Of a stretch of DNA of 36,684 bases, positions 7,170-14,906 are shown one piece after another. The DNA is from Oscillospiraceae bacterium. Lineage in GTDB: Bacteria; Bacillota; Clostridia; Oscillospirales; Acutalibacteraceae. Where the stretch lies: contig JALEYA010000089.1 in NCBI GenBank assembly GCA_022779945.1, forward strand, positions 1 to 36,684, written 5' to 3'. The translations under genes and the position numbers were made by a program. A model generated the notes under the pieces. That model had not been told where the DNA came from. It searched no databases and worked only from the letters and a program-made list of their open reading frames with translations. The first letter of the stretch is position 1. Each line of letters begins with the position of its first letter.

Positions 7170-8796
7170 GGACGTTATCTCCTTTTTTGATGGTCTCGTA
7201 TTCTCTTTTAATCTTCATGGTCGGGGTCTTTGAAAATTCATGCTCCCTGATGATGACCCTTTCGATGTTTTTATACGTCGGAACCGACCGGTTATAGGCA
7301 TCAACGGCTTCGTTAACTGTTTTTTCTGTTTGCTCAGCAGTATTCTTTCCCTCGGGAAAAATCTCGGCTGTTATTTTTCCGCCTTTTTCATAAACAACGA
7401 TTTCACGGATGCAGTTGTGATGGCTCAGCGCATTTTCGATCTCTTCGGGCGAAACGTTTTTGCCGTTCGAAAGAATGATGAGGTTCTTTTTTCTTCCTGT
7501 CAGATAAAGAAACCCGTCCATGTCTGTTTTTCCGAGGTCGCCTGTCTGAAACCATCCGTCAGCAGTTTTGCTGTGTTCGCTGTCGGGACTGTCAAGATAG
7601 CCTGAAAAAACGTTTGCCCCCTTAACTTCGATGTTTCCGATTCCGTTTTCGTCCTTGTCGGTGATGCGGATTTCGTTACAGCAAAGGGGCTGACCGACCG
7701 ACAGCGAACGACAGCTGCTTTTTCGGTTGACGCAGACAACGGGAGCACATTCGGTGATGCCGTAGCCGTTGAAAAAATCGATTCCGAAGTCAGAAAAACC
7801 ATTGACACAGTCTTCACTGACCGCAGCGCCGCCGCAGACGATTCCCTCAAGCTCACCGCCGAGAGAAGCAAGTATCTCCCGAAAAATTTTGCGCCGGGCA
7901 TCGATATGAAACTTCAGAAGAAAGCGGCTTAATCGAATCGCACTTTCCATTCTTTTGCTTTTACCCGCAGCTTCGGCGGACGCCCAAATTTTTTTATACA
8001 TCGTTTCTGCCATTATCGGCACGAGAACGAGCGCCTGCGGGCGGAAAAACGCAACATCCTTTGCCAACCGTCGGACACTTGAACTGATAAAAAGCTCACA
8101 GCCCTTGAGCATCGGAACCAGAATGCCGGCAACAAGTCCGAACATATGGTGGGCGGGAAGTATGAGCAGACATTTTTTGTAGTTTTCGACAGCCCGTGCG
8201 GCTGCAACGGCATCGGAAATGATATTCTCATGGCTTAAAAGAACGCCTTTGCTTTGACCGGTCGTCCCTGAAGTGAAAACGACCGCGGCTTCCGTGTCAC
8301 GCGGGAGACAGTCGGGCAGGTGAAAGCCGTCGGGTTCGGTTTTCATGAGTTCTTTGATCCGGCGAAGCGGAAAAAGGCTCAGCTTGTCCTTCCGGACACA
8401 GGCTTCGGTTTTTTCGGCGTATTCCGTCGAATAAATCACGGCCGCACAACCGCTTCTTTTGAAAACAGACGAAAGCTCATTTTCGGGAATCTCCTTGTCA
8501 ACAGGGACAACACTTGCACCGATACAGACAACAGAAAAATAGGAAACGATCCATTCGTAGCTGTTGGCTCCGATCAGGGCGATCCGTTTTCCCGAAAGTC
8601 CGAGACGGGAAAAGGCACCGGAAAGACGGCTGACATCGGAATAAAAACTGTTGAAAGATACCGTTTGCTTTTCTTCTTTGCGTATCCTGAAGGAAAAAGC
8701 CGGAGATTCGCCGAAGTTGTCACGACAAAACAGAAGCATTTCATTAAAGCTGTGCAGATTGAAAACCGGTTCTTTCTTTTCGGCTTTTCGGCTCAT
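7162..8796 (-). CDS. AMP-dependent acyl-CoA/acyl-ACP ligase
   Basis: A 544-residue ANL-superfamily adenylating enzyme. The phosphate loop is VVFTSGTTGQSKGVLLS, the acyl-binding/A5 motif is FFNGYGITECAPV, and the A7/A8 motifs are GWFQTGDLG and YLTGRKKNLIILSNGKNVSPEEIE. The C-terminal lysine appears in FSKTPTMKIKRE. Overall it resembles long-chain acyl-CoA synthetases, but its overlap with a dedicated ACP gene suggests it charges that carrier. CGGAGG precedes ATG 8796. The two genes are not accompanied here by ketosynthases, acyltransferases or NRPS modules. Confidence 0.88.
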   Translation of the reverse strand: MSRKAEKKEPVFNLHSFNEMLLFCRDNFGESPAFSFRIRKEEKQTVSFNSFYSDVSRLSGAFSRLGLSGKRIALIGANSYEWIVSYFSVVCIGASVVPVDKEIPENELSSVFKRSGCAAVIYSTEYAEKTEACVRKDKLSLFPLRRIKELMKTEPDGFHLPDCLPRDTEAAVVFTSGTTGQSKGVLLSHENIISDAVAAARAVENYKKCLLILPAHHMFGLVAGILVPMLKGCELFISSSVRRLAKDVAFFRPQALVLVPIMAETMYKKIWASAEAAGKSKRMESAIRLSRFLLKFHIDARRKIFREILASLGGELEGIVCGGAAVSEDCVNGFSDFGIDFFNGYGITECAPVVCVNRKSSCRSLSVGQPLCCNEIRITDKDENGIGNIEVKGANVFSGYLDSPDSEHSKTADGWFQTGDLGKTDMDGFLYLTGRKKNLIILSNGKNVSPEEIENALSHHNCIREIVVYEKGGKITAEIFPEGKNTAEQTEKTVNEAVDAYNRSVPTYKNIERVIIREHEFSKTPTMKIKREYETIKKGDNVHA

Positions 8797-9054
8797 GAGA
8801 ATCCTCCGTATGTTACAAATTTCCGATTCTTGTCACATTTAATGTATCACACGGTTATGAAAGAAACGTTAAGAATATTCGTCAGAAGTTTTAATTAACG
8901 ATACAAAAATACCTTTTGTGTTGACGATACTTTCCAAAAGAACGGAAGAACAATATCCCGAGCCGCATTATGCATATTTTTCTTTGTCTCGGAGAAAATA
9001 TCTTTGAAGAAAACCAAAAAAATTCGGCTTTCTTTTCGTCGAAAGGAGTGTATT

Positions 9055-9501
9055 ATGTCGATTTCAAATAAAGAGTACGATAAGATGGCTAAAAAAGCGT
9101 CCCCGAACTCGCCTGTTTTGCTTGACTGTCTGAAGGCGTTTTTGTTCGGAGGAGCTATTTGCTGTTTTGCGGAAGGCTTGAGTCAGGCGTTTAAAAAGAC
9201 AACGATGACGCAGGCGGAAAGCAAGACGCTTGTGCTGACGATTCTGATTGCGATTACGGCCGTTCTGACGGGGTTCGGTGTGTTTGACAAGATTGCGAAG
9301 CACGCCGGCGCAGGCACAATGGTGCCGATTACGGGATTTGCCAACTCGATCGTTTCGCCGGCGATGGAATTTAAAAGTGAGGGCTTTGTGCTCGGAACCT
9401 GTGCGCAGATGTTCCATATAGCCGGGCCGGTCATCGTTTTCGGCTGCGGAAGCGCAGCGGTATACGGTTTTATTATTTATCTGATTCAGCTTTTGAGGTA
9501 A
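9055..9501 (+). CDS. spoVAC: stage V sporulation protein AC
   Basis: A 148-residue spore inner-membrane protein. SpoVAC is reported to form a mechanosensitive channel involved in dipicolinic acid movement during sporulation and germination. Several membrane helices are visible (LVLTILIAITAVLTGFGVF; AGPVIVFGCGSAAVYGF), with the conserved AGAGTMVPITGFANSI segment. GAAAGGAG precedes ATG 9055; upstream extension to 9004 is unlikely. It starts a spoVAC-AD-orf-AE operon; spoVAD starts 5 bp after its stop. In Bacillus this operon is sigma-G dependent; I could not identify a convincing sigma-G site in 8900-9040. That divergent region holds no other gene. Confidence 0.95.
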   Translation: MSISNKEYDKMAKKASPNSPVLLDCLKAFLFGGAICCFAEGLSQAFKKTTMTQAESKTLVLTILIAITAVLTGFGVFDKIAKHAGAGTMVPITGFANSIVSPAMEFKSEGFVLGTCAQMFHIAGPVIVFGCGSAAVYGFIIYLIQLLR

Positions 9502-9506
9502 GAAAA

Positions 9507-10526
9507 ATGGCAATAAGACAGGGAAACAATACGATTCTATTGGAAACAAAGCCCGAAATCATTTCGAATGCCGCCGTCGCCGGTAAAAAGGAAGGCGAGG
9601 GACCGCTTGCCAAATACTTTGATGAAGTCTTTTTTGACGGAACGCTTGGTATGGACTCGTGGGAAAAGGCGGAAAGCAGACTGCTCAAGTCGGCGGCCGA
9701 AAAAGCGATCGCCAAGGCAAATCTTCGGGCAAGCCAGGTGCAGGCGATTTTTTCGGGCGATCTTCTCAACCAATGCACCGGCTCATCGTTCGGTATCAGA
9801 GGGCTGGGAATTCCTTTTGCGGGACTGTTTTCCGCCTGTTCGACAATGTCGCTGAGTCTGGCGTTGGCGTCATTGGCGATGGAAACGGGTGCCTTTGCAT
9901 ACACCGCCGCGGCAACCTGCTCGCATTTTTGTTCAGCGGAAAAGCAGTTCCGACTGCCGCTTGAATACGGAGGACAGCGAACACCGACAGCACAATGGAC
10001 AGTAACGGGGGCGGGAGCGGCGATACTCGGGAAGAGGCAGCATGAGTCAAACCCGTACATTGATGCGGTTCACATCGGAAAAATTGTTGATTACGACATT
10101 ACGGACGCGAACAATATGGGTGCGGCAATGGCACCTGCCGCGTGTGACACCATTTGCGGCTTTTTAAAAGATACCGACACCGTACCGTCCGACTACGATA
10201 TGATTCTGACCGGAGACTTGGGCAAGGTCGGAAGCGAACTGCTGTGTCAGCTGACGGAAAAGGAACACGGTATCAATATCAGAAGTGTTCACCGTGACTG
10301 CGGACTGATGATTTTTGATCTTGACAAGCAGGACGTTCATGCGGGCGGTTCGGGCTGTGGCTGCAGTGCAAGTGTGCTGTGCTCCTATATCTTAAATTCG
10401 ATGAGAAAAAACAAATTCAAGAAGATACTCTTTGCCGCAACCGGTGCGCTGATGTCGCCCGTTTCCTCCCTTCAGGGAGAGAGCATACCGGGTATCTCCC
10501 ATGCGGTAAGAATTCTGAAAGATTGA
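9507..10526 (+). CDS. spoVAD: stage V sporulation protein AD
   Basis: A 339-residue protein with a thiolase/ketosynthase-like fold that binds dipicolinic acid on the spore inner membrane. Family hallmarks include the segment around FFDGTLGMDSWEKAES, FSGDLLNQC, FSACSTMSLSLALA and the C-terminal AGGSGCGCSASVLCSY. Length matches the family. It follows spoVAC by 5 bp. The catalytic use of the thiolase-like cysteines is not expected; in this family the fold serves binding. Confidence 0.96.
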   Translation: MAIRQGNNTILLETKPEIISNAAVAGKKEGEGPLAKYFDEVFFDGTLGMDSWEKAESRLLKSAAEKAIAKANLRASQVQAIFSGDLLNQCTGSSFGIRGLGIPFAGLFSACSTMSLSLALASLAMETGAFAYTAAATCSHFCSAEKQFRLPLEYGGQRTPTAQWTVTGAGAAILGKRQHESNPYIDAVHIGKIVDYDITDANNMGAAMAPAACDTICGFLKDTDTVPSDYDMILTGDLGKVGSELLCQLTEKEHGINIRSVHRDCGLMIFDLDKQDVHAGGSGCGCSASVLCSYILNSMRKNKFKKILFAATGALMSPVSSLQGESIPGISHAVRILKD

Positions 10527-10543
10527 AAAGGGAGGGGTTTAAT

Positions 10544-10732
10544 TTGAATGCGTTTTCGGTTTTTAAAGCGATGTTTTGCCTTTTGAGATGCGGGCATTTC
10601 CTTTATACTGCCAAAAAAATTGTGTCGGTTCTGACAATGATCCTTTTTGTGTGCTCGGTCGGACTTTGTGTTTTCGGCGATAATAAGCGGATGAAGCGTT
10701 TGGCGTCAAAGATGAAGGCGGTGATAAAATGA
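10544..10732 (+). CDS. 62-aa membrane protein within the spoVA operon
   Basis: GGGAGGGG lies six to nine bases before TTG 10544, and the TGA stop overlaps the spoVAE start as ATGA, so this is a real translated gene between spoVAD and spoVAE. The product begins MNAFSVFKAMFCLLRCGHFL, has one strong membrane helix (IVSVLTMILFVCSVGLCVFG) and ends in a basic tail (KRMKRLASKMKAVIK). It has five cysteines. It does not match SpoVAA, AB, AEa or AF as I know them. The setting suggests a spore-membrane role, perhaps with the SpoVA channel. Confidence 0.75.
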   Translation: MNAFSVFKAMFCLLRCGHFLYTAKKIVSVLTMILFVCSVGLCVFGDNKRMKRLASKMKAVIK

Positions 10733-11094
10733 CGGTCTTTCTGGCTCTTTTAAAGGCCTTTCTGGTCGGCGGTCTGATCTGTGTGATCGGTCAGCTTCTG
10801 ATTGATCTGACAAAGCTGACACCCGGCAAAATTCTTGTGCTGTTCGTTGTTGTCGGAGTGGTTCTCGGGGCGCTCGGTCTTTATGCACCGGTTGTCCGTT
10901 TTGCCGGCTGCGGAGCGACGATACCGCTTGTCGGCTTCGGGTACAATCTTGCGGAAAAAACGAAGCTTGCTGTAAGTCAGGAGGGTCTTATGGGTGTTCT
11001 GACGGGGCCATTGTGTGCGGCTTCGGCAGGAATTATGGCGGCAATCCTCGGCGGACTGATCGTTGCGCTGTTTGCAAAGCCGAAGGAAAAGTAG
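10729..11094 (+). CDS. spoVAE: stage V sporulation protein AE (AEb type)
   Basis: A 121-residue membrane protein, related in sequence to SpoVAC. Visible features are membrane segments (ILVLFVVVGVVLGALGLYAP; AGIMAAILGGLIVALFA) and the conserved AGCGATIPLVGFGYNLAE motif. It is thought to be part of the dipicolinic acid channel. Its start overlaps the preceding stop by ATGA. A stem-loop with a weak T-tract follows at 11112. Confidence 0.94.
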   Translation: MTVFLALLKAFLVGGLICVIGQLLIDLTKLTPGKILVLFVVVGVVLGALGLYAPVVRFAGCGATIPLVGFGYNLAEKTKLAVSQEGLMGVLTGPLCAASAGIMAAILGGLIVALFAKPKEK

Positions 11095-11111
11095 AAAGCG
11101 GAACAAAACGT

Positions 11112-11142
11112 GTCCTTTCCGATTCGGGAGGGACTTATTTGA
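11112..11142 (+). terminator. probable terminator of the spoVA operon
   Basis: GTCCTTTCCG pairs with CGGGAGGGAC (10 bp with two G-T pairs, 3-nt loop), followed by TTATTTGATTTATT. The T-tract is loose. The next ~120 bp to the sulfur-operon promoter hold no gene. Confidence 0.6.
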
Positions 11143-11260
11143 TTTATTCTTGTGGGTATAGCCGATCAGTTTTAAACAATGGTAATCCGGAACATTCTTG
11201 CTTGTTTTCGACCTTTATTATTTCTTACATAAAAATCTGTAAAAAAAAATCAAAAAACTG

Positions 11261-11289
11261 TTGACAAACGGAAAACACCGTACTATAAT
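11261..11289 (+). promoter_or_regulatory. sigma-A promoter of the sulfur-assimilation operon
   Basis: TTGACA (11261-11266), 17 bp, TATAAT (11284-11289). Both hexamers and the spacing are ideal, so control must come from the overlapping operator and the leader. Confidence 0.88.
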
Positions 11290-11293
11290 AATA

Positions 11294-11313
11294 CCAACCT
11301 AAACGGTAGGTGG
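11294..11313 (+). promoter_or_regulatory. inverted-repeat operator, candidate Rrf2 site
   Basis: ACCTA-AACGG-TAGGT (11297-11311), extended by CC and GG outside one unpaired base, lies just after the -10 and covers the expected start point. A repressor here would block initiation. The Rrf2-family regulator encoded at the end of this operon (14365-14760) is the natural candidate; this is inference from position and symmetry. Confidence 0.55.
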
Positions 11314-11328
11314 AAAGCAGGTGGCCCA

Positions 11329-11403
11329 ATGCCGAGAGATTTTCAGGAATTATTAAGAGCCAACTTCCGTTTCGGACGAATGTGTTGCTGTTGTAACGCC
11401 TAA
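11329..11403 (+). CDS. poly-cysteine leader peptide (cysteine attenuator)
   Basis: A 24-codon frame with a good ribosome-binding site (AGGTGG, four bases before ATG). It begins MPRDFQELLRANF and ends FGRMCCCCNA, with codons 19-22 TGT TGC TGT TGT, stopping 49 bp before the sulfhydrylase gene. Four consecutive Cys codons directly ahead of cysteine/methionine genes are the mark of a translational sensor. Cys-rich leader peptides of this kind are known from mycobacteria; I know of none described for Clostridia. The coding part includes an anti-Shine-Dalgarno sequence (see next entry), giving a plausible mechanism. Confidence 0.75.
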   Translation: MPRDFQELLRANFRFGRMCCCCNA

Positions 11404-11445
11404 AGATTCCGTATAAAAAACACATTTAAAGAAACGAAAGGAAGT
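11363..11445 (+). promoter_or_regulatory. leader switch: anti-SD pairing with the metY ribosome-binding site
   Basis: ACTTCC-G-TTTCG (11363-11374), inside the leader peptide gene, pairs with CGAAAGGAAGT (11435-11445), the metY Shine-Dalgarno region, by 11 bp with one bulged G. A ribosome stalled at the Cys codons (11383-11394) would cover roughly 11365-11396 and mask the anti-SD, opening metY. A ribosome that finishes and leaves would let the helix form. No intrinsic terminator is visible in the leader, so control would be translational. Confidence 0.6.
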
Positions 11446-11452
11446 ACTTATT

Positions 11453-12739
11453 ATGTCAAACAATTATAAATTCGAAACCCTCCAGCTTCACGTCGGTCAG
11501 GAAACGCCTGACCCAGCAACCGATTCGCGTGCTGTTCCCATTTATCAGACAACCTCTTACGTTTTCAGAAACTGCGAGCACGCTGCCGCAAGGTTCGGAC
11601 TTGCCGACGCCGGCAACATCTACGGAAGACTGACCAACTCCACACAGGACGTCTTTGAAAAGAGAATTGCCGCTTTGGAGGGCGGTATCGCCGCTTTGGC
11701 TGTTGCTTCCGGCGCCGCTGCTATTACATACACGATTGAGGCACTTGCCCAGAACGGCGGTCACATTGTGGCGCAGAAGACGATTTATGGAGGAAGCTAC
11801 AATCTTTTGGCGCATACGCTCCCGAATTTCGGCATTACCGCAAGCTTCGTCAATATTCACGATCTCAGTGAAGTTGAAGCCGCCATTCAGGATAATACAA
11901 GAGCGATCTACATCGAAACACTCGGAAACCCGAACAGCGATATTCCCGATATCGACGCTTTGGCTTCGCTTGCTCATAAGCACGGACTTCCGCTTGTAGT
12001 CGACAACACTTTCGGTACTCCTTACCTGATCCGACCGATTGAGCACGGCGCAGATATCGTTGTCCACTCTGCCACCAAGTTCATCGGCGGTCACGGCACG
12101 ACCCTCGGCGGCATTATCGTCGATTCCGGCAAGTTTGACTGGGCGGCGTCCGGCAATTATCCCGCAATCGCCGCACCGAACCCGAGCTATCACGGTGTAT
12201 CCTTCACCGCCGCCGCAGGTCCTGCCGCATTTGTTACCTATATCCGTGCGATTTTGCTTCGTGATACGGGCGCAACCATTTCACCGTTTGCCGCTTTCCT
12301 GCTTTTGCAGGGTGTCGAGACACTTTCTCTGCGTCTTGAACGGCACGCGGAAAACACGAAGAAGGTTATAGAGTATCTTGTAAACAATCCCAAGGTTGAG
12401 CACGTCAACCATCCGTCGCTTCCCGATCATCCCGACCATGCACTTTATGAAAAATACTTCCCGCAGGGCGGCGGTTCGATCTTCACCTTTGAAATCAAGG
12501 GCGGAGTCAAAGAAGCGCACACCTTCATCGACAACCTCGGGATTTTCTCGCTTCTTGCCAATGTGGCCGACGTCAAGAGCCTTGTCATTCATCCGGCGAC
12601 CACGACGCATAGCCAGCTGAATGATGCTGAGCTTCTTGACCAGGGAATCAAGCCGAACACGATCCGTCTTTCCATTGGTACGGAAAACATTGATGATATT
12701 ATCGCCGACCTTCAAAAAGGCTTCGACGCTGTTGAGTAA
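11453..12739 (+). CDS. O-acetylhomoserine sulfhydrylase (MetY type)
   Basis: A 428-residue PLP enzyme of the Cys/Met metabolism family. It probably uses sulfide (or another thiol) and O-acetylhomoserine to make homocysteine; some relatives act on O-acetylserine. The N-terminal FETLQLHVGQ and YQTTSYVF motifs, the NIYGRLTNST substrate site and the PLP lysine (K209, in VVHSATKFIGGHGT) are intact, and length is normal for MetY rather than the shorter MetB/MetC. GAAAGGAAG precedes ATG 11453 and is the target of the leader anti-SD. It is the first gene of the operon with cysK, an HD protein and an Rrf2 regulator. Confidence 0.92.
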   Translation: MSNNYKFETLQLHVGQETPDPATDSRAVPIYQTTSYVFRNCEHAAARFGLADAGNIYGRLTNSTQDVFEKRIAALEGGIAALAVASGAAAITYTIEALAQNGGHIVAQKTIYGGSYNLLAHTLPNFGITASFVNIHDLSEVEAAIQDNTRAIYIETLGNPNSDIPDIDALASLAHKHGLPLVVDNTFGTPYLIRPIEHGADIVVHSATKFIGGHGTTLGGIIVDSGKFDWAASGNYPAIAAPNPSYHGVSFTAAAGPAAFVTYIRAILLRDTGATISPFAAFLLLQGVETLSLRLERHAENTKKVIEYLVNNPKVEHVNHPSLPDHPDHALYEKYFPQGGGSIFTFEIKGGVKEAHTFIDNLGIFSLLANVADVKSLVIHPATTTHSQLNDAELLDQGIKPNTIRLSIGTENIDDIIADLQKGFDAVE

Positions 12740-12761
12740 TTCAGAATAGGAGATCAATATT

Positions 12762-13694
12762 ATGTCTAAGATTTATGCATCCGCCGACCAGCTCATCGGC
12801 AAAACACCGCTTCTTGAGCTGACACATATCGAAAAAGCGTTGGGATTAAAAGCAAAAATCCTCGCAAAGCTTGAATATTTCAATCCCGCCGGCTCCGTGA
12901 AGGACAGAATCGCCAAGGCGATGATTGACGACGCGGAAAAAAGCGGAAAGCTGAAGTCCGGTTCGGTGATTATCGAGCCGACCTCGGGCAATACGGGCAT
13001 CGGTCTTGCCGCCGTTGCCGCCGCAAGAGGCTACCGGATCATTATTGTGATGCCCGAAACGATGTCTGTCGAGCGCAGACAGCTGATGAAAGCCTACGGT
13101 GCCGAACTGGTTCTCACCGAGGGCGCAAAAGGCATGAAGGGTGCCATCGCAAAGGCGGACGAGCTTTCGAAAGAAATCCCGAACAGCTTCATTCCCGGTC
13201 AGTTTGTCAATCCTGCTAACCCCGAGGCGCACCGCGAGACAACCGGTCCCGAAATCTTTGAAGACACCGACGGCGAAGTTGATATTTTCGTAGCAGGTGT
13301 CGGTACAGGCGGTACCGTAACGGGTGTCGGTGAATATCTCAAGTCAAAGAAGCCTGAAGTCAAGGTTGTTGCCGTCGAGCCGAAGTCATCTGCCGTTCTT
13401 TCAACCGGTGTTCCCGGCGCACATAAGATTCAGGGCATCGGCGCAGGCTTTGTTCCCGACGTGCTGAACACCAAGATTTACGATGAGATTATCACGGTCG
13501 AAAACGATGACGCTTTTGAAACAGGAAAGCTGATCGGAAAAAAAGAGGGCGTGTTGGTTGGTATTTCCTCCGGCGCTGCGGTTAAAGCGGCAATTGAGCT
13601 TGCCAAGCGTCCCGAAAATGAGGGCAAAACGATCGTTGCGCTCTTACCCGATACGGGTGACCGCTATTTGTCCACTCCGCTGTTTGCGGACTGA
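12762..13694 (+). CDS. cysK: cysteine synthase (O-acetylserine sulfhydrylase)
   Basis: A 310-residue PLP enzyme that makes cysteine from O-acetylserine and sulfide. The PLP lysine is K47 in [11 protein letters not shown], the substrate-loop motif is [12 protein letters not shown], and the phosphate-binding loop is GTGGTVTG. Length and motifs are standard for CysK/CysM. AGGAG precedes ATG 12762, 22 bp after metY. In Bacillus, CysK also acts as a signal-dependent partner of the Rrf2 regulator CymR; the presence of an Rrf2 gene in this operon makes a similar pairing plausible. Confidence 0.95.
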   Translation: MSKIYASADQLIGKTPLLELTHIEKALGLKAKILAKLEYFNPAGSVKDRIAKAMIDDAEKSGKLKSGSVIIEPTSGNTGIGLAAVAAARGYRIIIVMPETMSVERRQLMKAYGAELVLTEGAKGMKGAIAKADELSKEIPNSFIPGQFVNPANPEAHRETTGPEIFEDTDGEVDIFVAGVGTGGTVTGVGEYLKSKKPEVKVVAVEPKSSAVLSTGVPGAHKIQGIGAGFVPDVLNTKIYDEIITVENDDAFETGKLIGKKEGVLVGISSGAAVKAAIELAKRPENEGKTIVALLPDTGDRYLSTPLFAD

Positions 13695-13725
13695 GCCACA
13701 CATCATCAAATTCAGTTAAATACAG

Positions 13726-13773
13726 CCGACAGAGTCGAGTCCGTTGCGGTTCGGCTCTCGTCTGCTGTCAGAA
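13726..13773 (+). other. long imperfect stem-loop between cysK and the HD gene
   Basis: ACAGC at 13726 and GCTGT at 13769 close a stem of about 20 imperfect pairs (inner matches GAC/GTC, AGAG/CTCT and CCG/CGG). No T-tract follows. It may be an mRNA stability or processing element that separates the enzyme genes from the HD and regulator genes. Confidence 0.45.
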
Positions 13774-13783
13774 GGAGAGCATT

Positions 13784-14341
13784 ATGAATATCACAAGAGA
13801 CGAAGCGTTGACGCTTTTGAAGGAATATAACAAGGATCCGTTTCATATCAAGCATGCACGGACCGTTGAGGGTGTTATGCGGTATTTTGCCGAAAAGCTC
13901 GGCTATTCGGACGAAGCCGATTTCTGGGGAATCGTCGGACTGCTGCACGACCTTGATTTTGAGCAGTACCCCGAACAGCATTGTATCAAAGAGCAGGAGA
14001 TCATGCGCGAAAGAGGGCTTGACGAAAGACTGATTCATGCAACGGCAAGCCACGGATACGGTCTTACGGTGGATATTAAGCCCGAGCACGAGATGGAAAA
14101 GGTATTGTATGCCACGGACGAGCTTACGGGACTGATCGGTGCGGTTGCCTTGATGCGACCGTCGAAAAGCGTAAACGACCTTGAACTCAAGTCTGTCAAG
14201 AAAAAGTATAAGAATCTGAAATTTGCCGCCGGCTGTTCAAGAGAGGTTATCGAAAACGGTGCCGGGATGCTCGGCTGGGATCTGGACAAGCTGATTTCGG
14301 AAACGATCCTTGCCATGCGGGCGACGGATGCCGTTGATTAA
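13784..14341 (+). CDS. HD-domain hydrolase family protein
   Basis: A 185-residue protein of the HD superfamily, metal-dependent phosphohydrolases. Candidate metal ligands are H24 (PFHIKHARTVEG), H55-D56 (GLLHDLDFEQYPEQH), H68 nearby, and later D112 in YATDELTG. The full domain is alone in the protein. The exact substrate is unknown; stand-alone HD proteins of this size are often annotated as putative hydrolases of nucleotides. AGAAGGAGAG precedes the ATG. It sits in the cysteine operon just ahead of the Rrf2 regulator, so its role may link to sulfur or Fe-S metabolism, but nothing in its sequence shows that. Confidence 0.82.
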   Translation: MNITRDEALTLLKEYNKDPFHIKHARTVEGVMRYFAEKLGYSDEADFWGIVGLLHDLDFEQYPEQHCIKEQEIMRERGLDERLIHATASHGYGLTVDIKPEHEMEKVLYATDELTGLIGAVALMRPSKSVNDLELKSVKKKYKNLKFAAGCSREVIENGAGMLGWDLDKLISETILAMRATDAVD

Positions 14342-14364
14342 AGGCACATTAAGGAGATTGTACG

Positions 14365-14760
14365 ATGATTTCAACAAGAGGAAGATATGCACTTCGTGTG
14401 ATGATTGATTTGGCCGAACACAGCGGTGACGGCTATATTCCGATGAAGGACGTTGCCAACCGTCAGGGAATATCTCTCAAATATCTGGAACGGATTCTGC
14501 CTGTCCTTGCCAAAAACAATTATATCCACGGTATGCAGGGTAAGGGCGGCGGCTATAAGCTGACTAAGCCTGCTGAAGAATATCGGGTAGGGGACATTCT
14601 CCGCCTGACCGAAGGCGATCTTGCGCCGGTTGCCTGTCTGCACGGCGGAGAGAATACCTGCGAACGGGCAGACAAATGCAAAACCGTTAAAATGTGGAGC
14701 GATTATTATGAGACAACGAACAAGTTCTTTGACGGGATCACACTGGCAGATCTGATGTAA
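14365..14760 (+). CDS. Rrf2-family transcriptional regulator (CymR/IscR type)
   Basis: A 131-residue winged-helix regulator. The N-terminus MISTRGRYALRVMIDLAEHS and the recognition helix region ISLKYLERILPVLAKNNYI are typical, followed by the GKGGGYKLTKPAEEYRVGDILR wing. Cysteines 91, 99 and 105 (CLHGGENTCERADKC) fall where IscR has its [2Fe-2S] ligands (92, 98, 104), with a slightly longer first spacing; CymR lacks this triad. It may therefore sense Fe-S cluster status, cysteine supply via CysK, or both. It closes the sulfur operon and probably binds the inverted repeat at 11294-11313, giving feedback control. AAGGAG precedes the ATG. Confidence 0.9.
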   Translation: MISTRGRYALRVMIDLAEHSGDGYIPMKDVANRQGISLKYLERILPVLAKNNYIHGMQGKGGGYKLTKPAEEYRVGDILRLTEGDLAPVACLHGGENTCERADKCKTVKMWSDYYETTNKFFDGITLADLM

Positions 14761-14772
14761 CAAAATAGGACA

Positions 14773-14818
14773 GGGCTGACGCAAAGCGGAAAACCGAAGC
14801 GTCAGCCCTTTGATTTTA
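14773..14818 (+). terminator. intrinsic terminator of the sulfur operon
   Basis: GGGCTGACGC pairs perfectly with GCGTCAGCCC, followed by TTTGATTTT. Confidence 0.9.
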
Positions 14819-14846
14819 TGGCGATATAGCGGAATAGGCGAAATAT

Positions 14847-14883
14847 GCAAAAAGAACCGGCTGTGGCAGTCGGTTCTTTTCTT
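14847..14883 (-). terminator. terminator of the GLUG lipoprotein gene
   Basis: On the minus strand AAGAACCGACTG pairs with the complement CAGCCGGTTCTT across a short CCA-containing loop (one C/T difference), followed by TTTTTG. The same hairpin has TTTTCTT on the plus strand, so it may act both ways. Confidence 0.85.
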
Positions 14884-14906
14884 GCAAGGTTTATGCTTTC
14901 TTAGGA

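Noticed and set aside
11290-11452. Sulfur-operon leader considered as a SAM riboswitch or T-box
   Set aside because: No S-box core, no T-box TGGNACCGCG sequence and no terminator are present; the leader peptide and anti-SD explain the region better.
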